Assembly (NCBI GenBank): GCA_947311125.1
Contig: CAMZKI010000224.1
Coordinates: forward strand, 1-15,635
Direction: 5' to 3'
Length of the DNA stretch: 15,635 nucleotides
Source of the DNA: an uncultured Chlorobiota bacterium
Lineage (GTDB): Bacteria; Bacteroidota; Bacteroidia; Bacteroidales; JAADGE01
The notes beneath the pieces are model-generated. The model was not told the DNA's origin, searched no databases, and saw nothing but the letters and a program-made list of their open reading frames with translations. How positions within the stretch are numbered: the stretch's first letter is position 1; each line of letters opens with the position of its first letter. Below are positions 1 to 8,093 of this stretch, one piece after another. The translations under genes and the position numbers were made by a program.

Positions 1-2
1 AA

Positions 3-143
3 CTGTCATATAAAGGCGGAGCCGGATTAGGCTTTATTGATATGGTAAGAAAAACAGGCGAAAAATTGATATATACATTTTTAGATTTGAATGATAAAAA
101 ATCATATTTCGTATTAACATCAACAATATTCAGAACTAAATAA
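3..143 (+). CDS. C-terminal end of a SiaB-family (DUF6272-like) protein kinase, partial
   Basis: An open frame enters from the left edge and gives 46 residues ending at TAA (141-143). It contains the segment KGGAGLGFIDMVRKTG, a glycine-rich GAGLGxIDMxRK box that I recognise from the C-terminus of SiaB-family proteins, which are GHKL-like kinases. In Pseudomonas aeruginosa SiaB phosphorylates SiaC. The next gene, 8 nt downstream, encodes a SiaC-family protein, and that pairing strongly supports the call. The start and most of the protein lie outside the window, so kinase motifs cannot be checked. The family assignment is from memory of the motif plus context; the frame and stop are seen directly. 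Confidence 0.7.
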   Translation: MSYKGGAGLGFIDMVRKTGEKLIYTFLDLNDKKSYFVLTSTIFRTK

Positions 144-151
144 AGAGAACT

Positions 152-541
152 ATGCGAGTAATTAAAATTGAAGGTACTGATGATACTCCTCAGGTAACGT
201 TAGACGCAAATCCTGAGAATCCGTTTATGGAAATTTCCGGTCGTTCTTTACCGGAAGACGTGGTGTCTTTTTACGACCCCATTTTGGAATGGTTGGATGA
301 ATATGCGGAAAACCCGCTTGAAAAAACAGTCTTAAACATAAAACTTGAATATTTTAATACAGCGTCTTCTAAGTTGCTCTTAGACATCCTGCTGAAATTA
401 GAAGATTTACATCAAGCCGGGCATGAGGTGCTGGTAAGATGGCATTATCCCGATGATGACGAAGATATGGAAGAAGCAGGCGAAGAATATGAAGACATTG
501 TAGAGGTACCGTTCGAACAAGTAAGTTATTCTATTGATTAA
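152..541 (+). CDS. SiaC-family regulatory phosphoprotein (DUF1987)
   Basis: The gene encodes a 129-residue acidic protein. The pattern of an N-terminal strand (MRVIKIEGTDDTPQVTLD), then FMEISGRSLPEDVVSFY, then LEYFNTASSKLLLDIL, and an acidic tail (DDDEDMEEAGEEYED) is typical of the SiaC/DUF1987 family, which has a STAS-like fold. In the Pseudomonas system SiaC is phosphorylated on a threonine by SiaB and, when unphosphorylated, activates the diguanylate cyclase SiaD. Thr70 in the FNTASSK loop is the probable equivalent here, with Ser72 and Ser73 beside it. The start follows the kinase-like gene by 8 nt, so the two are probably co-transcribed. No SiaA phosphatase or SiaD cyclase gene is visible, so the output target is unknown. 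Family call is confident; the c-di-GMP role is not implied. Confidence 0.88.
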   Translation: MRVIKIEGTDDTPQVTLDANPENPFMEISGRSLPEDVVSFYDPILEWLDEYAENPLEKTVLNIKLEYFNTASSKLLLDILLKLEDLHQAGHEVLVRWHYPDDDEDMEEAGEEYEDIVEVPFEQVSYSID

Positions 542-546
542 TTGTT

Positions 547-601
547 AAATAAATAATGCACTGTATATATCCGTTATTTATATGCTTTGCATTATTTATT
601 T
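547..601 (+). terminator. 14-bp perfect inverted repeat after the siaC-like gene; possible terminator
   Basis: AAATAAATAATGCA (547-560) is the exact reverse complement of TGCATTATTTATTT (588-601), with a 27-nt loop. It starts 6 nt after the siaC-like stop and is followed by TGTTAT. The stem is AT-rich with only a GC-containing base, so it is a weak intrinsic terminator at best. It may instead be an operator or mRNA-stabilising hairpin in front of the ABC transporter gene. The repeat itself is seen directly; the function is inferred. Confidence 0.45.
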
Positions 602-646
602 GTTATACTCGGGTTGCCTGTTTCAGTTCGTTTAATCTAAAATACT

Positions 647-3600
647 ATGAGTGAAGAAATATTAAAAGCGTTAATGCAGCTCTTTGCAATTATTGCAAAG
701 CAAGACGAAGGCGTTGCAGAACAAGAAGAGAAATTCGTAAAAACATTTTTGGCATCTCAGCTGAGCAAAACTCAGGTTGAGGAGTATATGGATTTGTTCA
801 TTAAGCACTCAGAAAGAGAAGAAAAAAAACGAAAGAAAAAAGAAGGCAAAGAAGACCCGTCAGGGCAGGTGAAAATGGTAGATTCAGTAAGGGTTATGGG
901 AATCTGCCGAAAAATAAACAGAACTCTGGATCATAAACAAAAAGTAATTGTTCTTGCACGCTTGTTCGAAATGATTAATGTTGAGAAAAAACTCAGCGAA
1001 CAGCGTATGGAAATTATTTCCGTCGTAGCAGATGCATTTAACCTCTCCTCTCAGGAATATTCAGAAATAGAAACTTTCGTTATAGAAGACGATTATAATA
1101 AAGTAGATTCCGAGGCGGTATTGATAATAAACGATAAAGAACTGCCGCATACAAAATCTCAACACATACTTTCCGAAAGTTTACATGGAAGTGTTCTTAT
1201 TTTACAAATAAAAAGTGCCGATTTATATTTTTTGAAATATACGGGAAGGCAAGACGTTTTTTTGAACAGTACAAATGTTTACAATAACAGAATTTATTTA
1301 TTCGCACCGGGAAGTATAATAAAACTGCCGAAAGGAAAACCGATTCATTACAGCGATGTGGTTGCGAGATTTATGAAGGATTTGGAAATATCCAACCTCT
1401 CGTTCATTGTTAATAAACTTCAATATCGCTTTAAAACCGGAGATATCGGAGTAAGGGACATCAGCTTTTCTGTTGACCACGGCAAATTGGTAGGAATAAT
1501 GGGAGCCAGTGGTTCCGGAAAAACCACTTTGGTAAATAACCTTTCGGGAATAACAACCCCCTCTTCGGGAGAAGTAAGAATAAACGGAATAAACCTGCAT
1601 CACAATAACGGTGAGTTAGAAGGTGTTATAGGATATATTCCCCAAGACGATCTGCTGATAGAAGAATTAACTGTTTTTCAAAATCTTTATTACAATGCAA
1701 AATTGTGTTTTAAAGATAAAAATGATGAAGAAATAACAGTTCTGGTAAATAAGACATTAAAAGATTTAGGTCTGTACGAAAAAAAAGACCTGAAAGTCGG
1801 AAATGCAATGAATAAAACCATCAGCGGCGGTCAGAGGAAGCGGCTGAATATTGCATTGGAACTTATTCGGGAACCTTCAATATTATTTGTTGACGAACCC
1901 ACGTCAGGTTTGTCTTCCAGAGACTCGGAAAATGTAATGGAACTTTTAAGTGAATTGACACAAAAAGGGAAATTGATTTTTGTAGTAATTCATCAGCCGT
2001 CTTCAGACATATATAAAATGTTCGACAGAATGCTTATCCTGGATCAAGGCGGCTATATGGTCTGGTACGGAAATCCGGTAGATGCCATAGTTCACTTTAA
2101 AACTATTGACAACCAGATAAATGCAGATGTCGGAGAGTGCCGTTTGTGCGGTAACGTAACTCCTGAACTTATTTTCGATATTATTGAAGCTGAGGTTGTT
2201 GACGAATTCGGTCAATATACCGAACAAAGAAAAATATTGCCGTACGAATGGGAAAGACATTATTTAGAAGGTGTACCCAAAGAAGAGGTAGAAGAAGTTG
2301 AGGACGAACCTCCTGCAAATTTGAATATTCCTAATTGGTTTAAACAATTCAGCATATTTTTAACCCGCGATGTTTTGTCAAAAATAAGTAACACGCAATA
2401 CATAGTTTTGAACCTGCTTGAAGCCCCCTTATTAGGCTTTATATTAGCATTTCTTATTCGATATATTGCCGATCCTACTTCAAATGTCTACATATTTTTT
2501 GATAACGAAAATATTCCTCCGTATATATTTATGAGTATTGTTGTTGCTTTGTTTTTGGGGTTGACCGTAAGTGCGGAAGAAATTTTCAGAGACAGAAAAA
2601 TCCTGAAAAGAGAAAAGTTTTTACACTTAAGCAGGTCTTCTTATCTGTCGGCAAAAATTGTTATACTAACTGTTATTTCTGCAATTCAGGCATTGCTTTT
2701 TGTCGTTATAGGAAATACAATACTGGGAATTCAGGGTATGTATTTTGCATATTGGCTGACACTTTTTTCAGTTTTTGTTTTTGCTAATTTTATGGGCTTA
2801 AATATTTCTTCAGCTTTTAATTCAGCCGTAACAATTTATATACTTATACCCTTATTGCTTATTCCTCAAATGGCATTGGGTGGTGCAATGTTCAGTTTCA
2901 GTAAATTAAACAGAGTAATCGGAAGTGTGGATAAAGTCCCTATTATAGCAGACCTTATGGCTTCACGTTGGGCATATGAAGGATTGATGGTTCATCAGTT
3001 TATTGAAAATAAATTTGAAAAACAATATTTTGATTACGACCAAGTAAAAAGTAATTCAAACTTTGCCCAAGACAAATTAATTCCGAAACTTTCGGAAAGT
3101 ATTGAAGCAATTGAAATTGTTACGGAAGAAAATAAAGGAAAAAATAATAAAGATTCCGTTAACAAAGTAATCGAAGGCGAATTAGCATTATTAAGATATC
3201 AATTGCCGAAAGGAAACAGAGAAATTCTCAAATTAGTTGATAAGCTCAGAAAGCACAGGCTCGGAAAGGGAGTAAAGAAAATAAAGTTTGACGTGTTCTA
3301 TAATAATTTTGATGTTTTAGCCGCAGATAACAAGACCGTCAAAGATTCTTTAATAATACCCGATGAGCTGCTTAATTCGTTGAATATTAAAGACTACAAT
3401 ATTGAAGAACAAGGCTATGCACTTATGGATTATCTTTATAAGTGGAAAGATTTTTATTTGGCTGTATACTCAAGTGCAAATGAACTAAGAGAAAATTTAA
3501 TAGCATATCAAGATGAAAAAATCCCCGGTTATTATATAAAATTCAGGAATAAATACCATAACGAGCATCTTGATGATATTGTCAGAAATATTTACGAAAA

Positions 3601-3916
3601 AAACAAGATATTAAGATTTAACGAAAAACTTATAAGACAGGAAGAACCTGTTTATATGGAGCCGGATGATTCAAATTTTATAGGTTTTCGCTCGCATTTC
3701 TATGCACCGCATAAATATTTTTTGGGAAATACATACGATACTTTTTGGTTTAATATCTTTGTTATTTGGGCAATGTCATTGCTGTTATACATACCGTTAT
3801 ATTATGACCATTTAAGAAAAATTATTGAGTTTTTCGGTGATTTAAAATTTAATAAAAAAGGAGAAAACAAAGAGAAAAAGCAGAAATTTAAAGGAGGTGA
3901 TAAATCAAAAAAGTAA
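647..3916 (+). CDS. TerB-like / ABCG-type ABC transporter, ATPase fused to permease (1089 aa)
   Basis: A single chain combines several parts. Residues 1-150 form an alpha-helical TerB-like domain. Residues 155-250 are a region without a clear name. Residues 255-500 are an ABC ATPase with Walker A GASGSGKT (286-293), Q-loop YIPQDD, signature ISGGQRKRLN (392-), Walker B LFVDEP with D416/E417, and the H-loop His449 in VIHQPSSD. This eye-pigment/ABCG type of ATPase precedes its permease. A CRLC motif (C498, C501) in the stretch ECRLCGNVTPE lies after it. Transmembrane segments fall near 587-610, 626-648, 668-692, 696-720, 727-748 and 1034-1056. About 290 hydrophilic, partly helical residues between the fifth and sixth are predicted to be outside the cytoplasm, and a Lys-rich tail lies inside. 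All ATPase motifs are intact. The substrate is unknown; half-transporters of this type usually dimerise. Start ATG at 647; 105 nt separate it from the siaC-like gene. Confidence 0.88.
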   Translation: MSEEILKALMQLFAIIAKQDEGVAEQEEKFVKTFLASQLSKTQVEEYMDLFIKHSEREEKKRKKKEGKEDPSGQVKMVDSVRVMGICRKINRTLDHKQKVIVLARLFEMINVEKKLSEQRMEIISVVADAFNLSSQEYSEIETFVIEDDYNKVDSEAVLIINDKELPHTKSQHILSESLHGSVLILQIKSADLYFLKYTGRQDVFLNSTNVYNNRIYLFAPGSIIKLPKGKPIHYSDVVARFMKDLEISNLSFIVNKLQYRFKTGDIGVRDISFSVDHGKLVGIMGASGSGKTTLVNNLSGITTPSSGEVRINGINLHHNNGELEGVIGYIPQDDLLIEELTVFQNLYYNAKLCFKDKNDEEITVLVNKTLKDLGLYEKKDLKVGNAMNKTISGGQRKRLNIALELIREPSILFVDEPTSGLSSRDSENVMELLSELTQKGKLIFVVIHQPSSDIYKMFDRMLILDQGGYMVWYGNPVDAIVHFKTIDNQINADVGECRLCGNVTPELIFDIIEAEVVDEFGQYTEQRKILPYEWERHYLEGVPKEEVEEVEDEPPANLNIPNWFKQFSIFLTRDVLSKISNTQYIVLNLLEAPLLGFILAFLIRYIADPTSNVYIFFDNENIPPYIFMSIVVALFLGLTVSAEEIFRDRKILKREKFLHLSRSSYLSAKIVILTVISAIQALLFVVIGNTILGIQGMYFAYWLTLFSVFVFANFMGLNISSAFNSAVTIYILIPLLLIPQMALGGAMFSFSKLNRVIGSVDKVPIIADLMASRWAYEGLMVHQFIENKFEKQYFDYDQVKSNSNFAQDKLIPKLSESIEAIEIVTEENKGKNNKDSVNKVIEGELALLRYQLPKGNREILKLVDKLRKHRLGKGVKKIKFDVFYNNFDVLAADNKTVKDSLIIPDELLNSLNIKDYNIEEQGYALMDYLYKWKDFYLAVYSSANELRENLIAYQDEKIPGYYIKFRNKYHNEHLDDIVRNIYEKNKILRFNEKLIRQEEPVYMEPDDSNFIGFRSHFYAPHKYFLGNTYDTFWFNIFVIWAMSLLLYIPLYYDHLRKIIEFFGDLKFNKKGENKEKKQKFKGGDKSKK

Positions 3917-3925
3917 ACAATATTT

Positions 3926-3954
3926 TTTGAAATATAAAATTTTTAATATCTTTG
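3926..3954 (+). promoter_or_regulatory. Bacteroidota-type promoter for the lipoprotein gene
   Basis: TTTG (3926-3929), a 17-nt spacer, and TATCTTTG (3947-3954) match the Bacteroidota sigma-A consensus of TTG/TTTG at -33 and TAnnTTTG at -7. Transcription would start near 3960. That excludes the upstream in-frame TTG at 3956 as a sensible start codon and favours ATG 3986. It also makes the lipoprotein/secreted pair a unit separable from the transporter gene. Confidence 0.7.
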
Positions 3955-3985
3955 ATTGTTGATTGCTTTTTCTAAGAACTTAATT

Positions 3986-4885
3986 ATGATAAAAAAACTG
4001 ATATTTATATTTATTTCGGTAATATTTTTTGCTTCTTGCGGTGACGGAGGCGATGATGATACTATCGTCGGTCCGGATTCTCAAGATGATGTAAGAGAAG
4101 TTCAAATTGACCCCGAAAAAATAAACGGTTTAATTGAGAGTTTTCCTTCACCGATTGAGATGGCAGCAACAATAGAAGACTTAAGGGTGCCGTATTCTAA
4201 AAAATATTTAGTACCCACAGAGGTTGCCGCAGATTTTGATTCTAATTTTGAAAAGGCTCTCGGTTTAGGAATGCTTAGTGCCGATTTAGGATATCTTAAT
4301 GTTTATGCCCGCAAAAATGCCATAGTAGAATATTTAACCTCTATAAAGCGATTAGCGGATGCCTTGGATGTTGATCAATTTTTTGAATTTCAGACACTTA
4401 AAAGGTTGGCTACTAACAGTAACAACCTTGATTCTCTTATGTTCTTATCGGTATCAAGCTATCATGATATGGACGAACATTTAAGAAAAACCAGACGAAG
4501 CAACTTGAGTGCATTGATGATTACGGGAGTTTGGACGGAGGGACAGTATCTGGCTTGCAGAGTTAACAAATTTAAAAGTGATAAAAGTACGGAAGAGATT
4601 ATTGCAGGACAAAAAGATATTTTAAAAGAGCTTTTAAGTGTTCTGGAGTTTTTTGACGATAAGCCCAAATTTAAAAAAATGAATGATCAATTCAGAGAAC
4701 TTTTAAAATTATATGATAACGTTGAAATAAAATTAGTTGAAGGAGAGGATAAAATATCATACGGGCTTGACTCTATTCCTGTTATTGAGCCGGGAGAACA
4801 TACGGAAATTATTTACACACAAGAAGATTTAGATAAAATACAAAATAAAGTTATTCAAATTCGTAACAATTTAATTTCATTATAA
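3986..4885 (+). CDS. Predicted lipoprotein of unknown function (299 aa)
   Basis: The start is ATG 3986, because the protein then opens with a textbook lipoprotein signal MIKKLIFIFISVIFFASC with lipidation at Cys18. The residues after the cysteine, GDGGDDD, are acidic, as in Bacteroidota lipoproteins sent to the outer face of the outer membrane. The mature part is mostly helical and has no enzymatic motif I recognise. The blocks FPSPIEMAATIEDLRVPYSK, KALGLGMLSADLGYLNVYA, LATNSNNLDSLMFLS and ALMITGVWTEGQY resemble a lipoprotein family I recall as widespread in Bacteroidota with no assigned function. The stop overlaps the next start by one base (TAATG), so translation of the pair is probably coupled. 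It has its own promoter at 3926-3954. Location confidence is high; function is unknown. Confidence 0.85.
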   Translation: MIKKLIFIFISVIFFASCGDGGDDDTIVGPDSQDDVREVQIDPEKINGLIESFPSPIEMAATIEDLRVPYSKKYLVPTEVAADFDSNFEKALGLGMLSADLGYLNVYARKNAIVEYLTSIKRLADALDVDQFFEFQTLKRLATNSNNLDSLMFLSVSSYHDMDEHLRKTRRSNLSALMITGVWTEGQYLACRVNKFKSDKSTEEIIAGQKDILKELLSVLEFFDDKPKFKKMNDQFRELLKLYDNVEIKLVEGEDKISYGLDSIPVIEPGEHTEIIYTQEDLDKIQNKVIQIRNNLISL

Positions 4886-5346
4886 TGAAGAAAATAGCCA
4901 TTCTTATAGCCATAACCGGTTTATTTATATTTGCATCCAATCAAGAGGCACAAGCTCAATGTAAACAACAAAGAGTATATCACTGTGCAAGAAAAGGAGG
5001 TAATGCAATATATCTTCGTGATTTTAATACAAAATTAAAAGCCGTAAGATCCGAACGAAGTATAAACGGAACAAAGTGGCCTGTTGTACTGAACAGAGGA
5101 ACCAGATATCGCTTTATTTTATGTACTCCGAGCGGATTTGCAAATGATGTGAAGTTAACATTGTTTGACAGCAAACACCCGGAAACACGACCATGGAACT
5201 CAACAGAAAAGAGCGGCGGTAATATGTTTGATTTCATTTGTAAGCGTTCCGGTGTTTACTATGTGTCCATACGCTTTAAGCAAGGAAAAGGGAAACGAAA
5301 AACTTGTGCTGTAGGAATATTGTCATTTGTAGGTAAGAACCAATAA
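4885..5346 (+). CDS. Small secreted cysteine-containing protein, possible PPC-like beta-sandwich (153 aa)
   Basis: The N-terminus MKKIAILIAITGLFIFA...AQAQ is a Sec signal peptide with a likely cleavage after AQAQ, leaving a mature basic domain of about 128 residues that starts with Cys. Alternating strands such as TRYRFILCTP, DVKLTLFD, MFDFICKRSGVYYVSIRF and CAVGILSFVG look like a beta-sandwich. The SGVYYVSIRF ending is reminiscent of pre-peptidase C-terminal (PPC) domains, but this is only a resemblance. Several cysteines in the mature protein could form disulfides in the periplasm or outside the cell. Coupling to the upstream lipoprotein gene suggests the two act together at the envelope. 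No function can be assigned. Confidence 0.82.
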   Translation: MKKIAILIAITGLFIFASNQEAQAQCKQQRVYHCARKGGNAIYLRDFNTKLKAVRSERSINGTKWPVVLNRGTRYRFILCTPSGFANDVKLTLFDSKHPETRPWNSTEKSGGNMFDFICKRSGVYYVSIRFKQGKGKRKTCAVGILSFVGKNQ

Positions 5347-5372
5347 AATAATATTTTACAAGTTTGTACCGT

Positions 5373-5415
5373 AAAAAAGGAAAACGGCTTAATATAAAAG
5401 TCGTTTTCCTTTTTT
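5373..5415. terminator. Bidirectional intrinsic terminator between convergent genes
   Basis: A 16-bp hairpin has left arm 5373-5388 (A6, GGAAAACGGC), an 11-nt loop, and right arm 5400-5415 (GTCGTTTTCC, T6), with one G-T wobble. The arms end in T-runs on both strands. It therefore serves both the plus-strand secreted-protein gene ending at 5346 and the minus-strand phosphorylase gene ending at 5438. Confidence 0.85.
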
Positions 5416-5437
5416 GTGTTTTGCCGTGATACGCTGT

Positions 5438-7969
5438 TTATACCCAACTGACTACAGGGCAGTCTTGCCTGTGAGGTAAAAGGTCATTTTTAGGATATAT
5501 TCTGAAAGCATAATTTATGCTGCCCGGTTTTGAAGGTGAAAATTCAAAAGAATAATAGACAGACGACCCGTTAATGCTTTCCCGGTTAAGGTTGATAATG
5601 TCTGTTATAATTAATCCTCCTTCATTATTTGACTCGCTTATTACCATTTCAACTCCTATGTCTTTGGGCTTTAAACCGTTTATGTTTATGCTTATGCCGC
5701 CTTTGTATGTTTCTCCGGGAACAAGAGCGTTTGCTGTCAGTTCATGAACATTAACAGATTCGGCATAGATTTTCTTCCATTCGGAGGTTATTGTTTCTTT
5801 CCATTCAGCAATTTCTTTAGCTTTTTCAAAATTATTTTCGGATAAAATCTCAAATCTGGTTTTTAATTTTGTATAATACCTGTTATTGTAATCGGATATC
5901 ATTCTTTCGGTAGTAAATTCCGGGGCAATTTCATATATACATTTTTTTATGTAATTTATCCATTCTTCGGGCAATCCCTTGCCGGTTCGTTTATAATACA
6001 TAGGGATTATCTCATTCTCTAAGGTTAAGTATATTTGTTCGGCATCATATTCGTCTTGCAGTTCTTGATTTTTATATGTTTTTTTCTGAGAAAGTGCCCA
6101 TCCTGCTTTTTCTTTGTAACCTTCAACCCACCAGCCGTCTAAAACACTGAAGTTTAAAACTCCGTTCATTACGGCTTTCATTCCGCTGGTTCCCGAGGCT
6201 TCAAGCGGGCGAACGGGTGTGTTTAACCAAACATCAACACCTCTTACGAGTTCTTTTGCCAGAGAGATGTTATAATTTTCCAAGAATATTATTTTTCCCG
6301 TAAATTCAGGGCGTTTGGAAATTTCAACTATTTCTTTTATTATAGCTTTACCTCCGCCGTCTTTAGGGTGTGCTTTACCGGCAAAAATAAACTGAACCGG
6401 GAAATCCGGGTTGTTTACTATTTTACTAAGACGTTCTAAATCTTTTAAAAGTAAATTTCCTCGTTTATATGTTGCAAATCTTCGGGCAAAGCCTATGGTT
6501 AAAACATTTTCATTTAAAGTATTTTTAATTTTAATGAGATGCTTCGGGTTTTCGTTTCTTGATGTTCTTACGGTATCAATAACATTTTTAATATATTCTA
6601 TAAGTTGTTTTTTATGTTTTTTTCTTATTTCCCAGATGTCTTCGGGTGAAGCTTGGTAAATTTTCGAGAAGTCAGGGTTGCCGTTTTTGTCCATAAGATG
6701 TTCTTGCCAATGCTCAGATGCCCATGTCGGATAATGAATACCGTTAGTAACGTATCCTATTTGCAGCTCTTCAGGGAAGTATCCTTTCCAAAAATTATTG
6801 AAAATAAACTTTCGGGAAACTTCACCGTGCAGTTTGCTTACGCCGTTAATTTCCTGAGACGTGTTTGCTGCAAGAACGCTCATTGAAAAGTTTTCTTTTT
6901 TATTTCCCGGGGTTTCTCTTCCCATATTCATAAAGCTGTCCCATGAAATTCCCAGTTTGTTCGGATAATCACCCATATATTTCATCATTAAACTTTCGGA
7001 GAAGTTGTCATGCCCGGCAGGAACGGGTGTATGTGTGGTGAATAAACTTGAGGCTCTTACGGCTTCAAGGGCTTCTTTAAATGTCAGTTTTTCTGACTGC
7101 ATAAAAATTTTAAGCCTTTCGAATGCCGTAAATGCTGCATGACCTTCGTTAAGGTGATAAACATCTTTTTTTATTCCGAGCAGGTTTAATACTTTAACGC
7201 CTCCTATGCCTAAGATAATTTCTTGTTTTAATCTTGTTTCATTATCGCCTCCGTATAATCTGTAGGTTATGGCTTTATCTTCATCAGAGTTGTCATTTCT
7301 GTCTGTATCTAAAAGAAACAGTGTAACCCTTCCGACTTTTATTTTCCAGATTTGAGCATAAACTTTTCTGCCTGATATATCAATACTTACGGTAACTGCT
7401 TCTCCGTTTTTATCTTTTACAAGTTCTGCAGGAGTATCCATAAATCGTTGAGATTCATATGTTTCGTCCTGGTCTCCGTTTTGTGATATTCTTTGAGTAA
7501 AGTATCCTTGTCTGTAAAATAATCCTATTGCTGTTAAATCATATCCTGAATCGCTGGCTTGTTTCAGGTAATCACCGGCAAGAATTCCCAGTCCTCCGGA
7601 GTATATTTTCAATATGTTTGCCATTCCGTATTCCATACTGAAATAGGCTATTGAAGGAAAGTTTTTGTTGAAAGGTTTACTTATATATTTGTCAAATTCG
7701 CTGAGAATCTCATCAAATAATTTTATAAATATGCTGTCTTTTTGTAGGTCTTCAAATCGTTCTTGTGTTATTGATTTCAGGATAGATATAGGATTTATAC
7801 ATTCGCTTATTTCCGGCTTATTATTTATGTATTTAAACAGTTTGACGGCTTTATTATTCCACGACCACCAAATATTTTGTGCCAGGTCTTCCAGTTTTTT
7901 AAGTTTTCCTGTATATTTGGGCTGTATATTAAGAGTGTGCCAGTTGGGTAAGTTGTGTTTATTTTCCAT
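5438..7969 (-). CDS. glgP: Alpha-glucan (glycogen/maltodextrin) phosphorylase, GT35
   Basis: The 843-residue enzyme removes glucose from alpha-1,4-glucans as glucose 1-phosphate, using pyridoxal phosphate, in the cytoplasm. The N-terminus NIQPKYTGKLKKLEDLAQNI followed by WWSW is the DUF3417-type cap of the alpha-glucan-family phosphorylases (TIGR02094 type), not the animal/E. coli type. Key motifs are GGLGILAGDYLKQASD (125-140), HLNEGHAAF (272-280), and the cofactor site EASGTSGMKAVMNG with the PLP lysine at Lys598. The last ~120 residues form an extra C-terminal part with strand-like pattern. Length fits the unfused form; some Bacteroidota fuse this enzyme to glycogen synthase, but that is not the case here. 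It has its own promoter (8000-8033) and is followed by a strong terminator, so it appears monocistronic. Confidence 0.93.
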   Translation of the reverse strand: MENKHNLPNWHTLNIQPKYTGKLKKLEDLAQNIWWSWNNKAVKLFKYINNKPEISECINPISILKSITQERFEDLQKDSIFIKLFDEILSEFDKYISKPFNKNFPSIAYFSMEYGMANILKIYSGGLGILAGDYLKQASDSGYDLTAIGLFYRQGYFTQRISQNGDQDETYESQRFMDTPAELVKDKNGEAVTVSIDISGRKVYAQIWKIKVGRVTLFLLDTDRNDNSDEDKAITYRLYGGDNETRLKQEIILGIGGVKVLNLLGIKKDVYHLNEGHAAFTAFERLKIFMQSEKLTFKEALEAVRASSLFTTHTPVPAGHDNFSESLMMKYMGDYPNKLGISWDSFMNMGRETPGNKKENFSMSVLAANTSQEINGVSKLHGEVSRKFIFNNFWKGYFPEELQIGYVTNGIHYPTWASEHWQEHLMDKNGNPDFSKIYQASPEDIWEIRKKHKKQLIEYIKNVIDTVRTSRNENPKHLIKIKNTLNENVLTIGFARRFATYKRGNLLLKDLERLSKIVNNPDFPVQFIFAGKAHPKDGGGKAIIKEIVEISKRPEFTGKIIFLENYNISLAKELVRGVDVWLNTPVRPLEASGTSGMKAVMNGVLNFSVLDGWWVEGYKEKAGWALSQKKTYKNQELQDEYDAEQIYLTLENEIIPMYYKRTGKGLPEEWINYIKKCIYEIAPEFTTERMISDYNNRYYTKLKTRFEILSENNFEKAKEIAEWKETITSEWKKIYAESVNVHELTANALVPGETYKGGISININGLKPKDIGVEMVISESNNEGGLIITDIINLNRESINGSSVYYSFEFSPSKPGSINYAFRIYPKNDLLPHRQDCPVVSWV

Positions 7970-7999
7970 AATTTATTTAAATTTATATATAATGAACGG

Positions 8000-8033
8000 C
8001 AAAAATAATTTTTTAATTCAACTTTATATCAAA
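8000..8033 (-). promoter_or_regulatory. Promoter of the phosphorylase gene
   Basis: Read on the minus strand: TTTG (8033-8030), 22-nt spacer, TATTTTTG (8007-8000), matching TTG-N17-23-TAnnTTTG. The predicted start of transcription is near 7994, giving a leader of about 25 nt. The -33 TTTG is formed by the end of the T-run of the neighbouring HIT-gene terminator. Confidence 0.55.
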
Positions 8034-8057
8034 AAAGCACTCTTAAAAAAAGAGTGC
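8031..8057 (-). terminator. Intrinsic terminator of the greA-HIT operon
   Basis: On the minus strand GCACTCTT (8057-8050), a 5-nt loop and AAGAGTGC (8044-8037) form a perfect 8-bp stem, followed directly by six T (8036-8031). It lies about 36 nt after the stop of the HIT gene. Confidence 0.85.
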
Positions 8058-8093
8058 CTTATCATATACCGAAAATGTTGATATTGTTTGTTA

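Noticed and set aside
3956..3985. Upstream TTG start for the lipoprotein gene
   Set aside because: It overlaps the end of a good promoter and would put ten residues in front of a complete lipoprotein signal; ATG 3986 is better.
7665..8081. 138-residue plus-strand open frame over the phosphorylase 5' end
   Set aside because: It is antisense to the conserved glgP N-terminus and continues through a promoter and into a terminator; no protein-like features.
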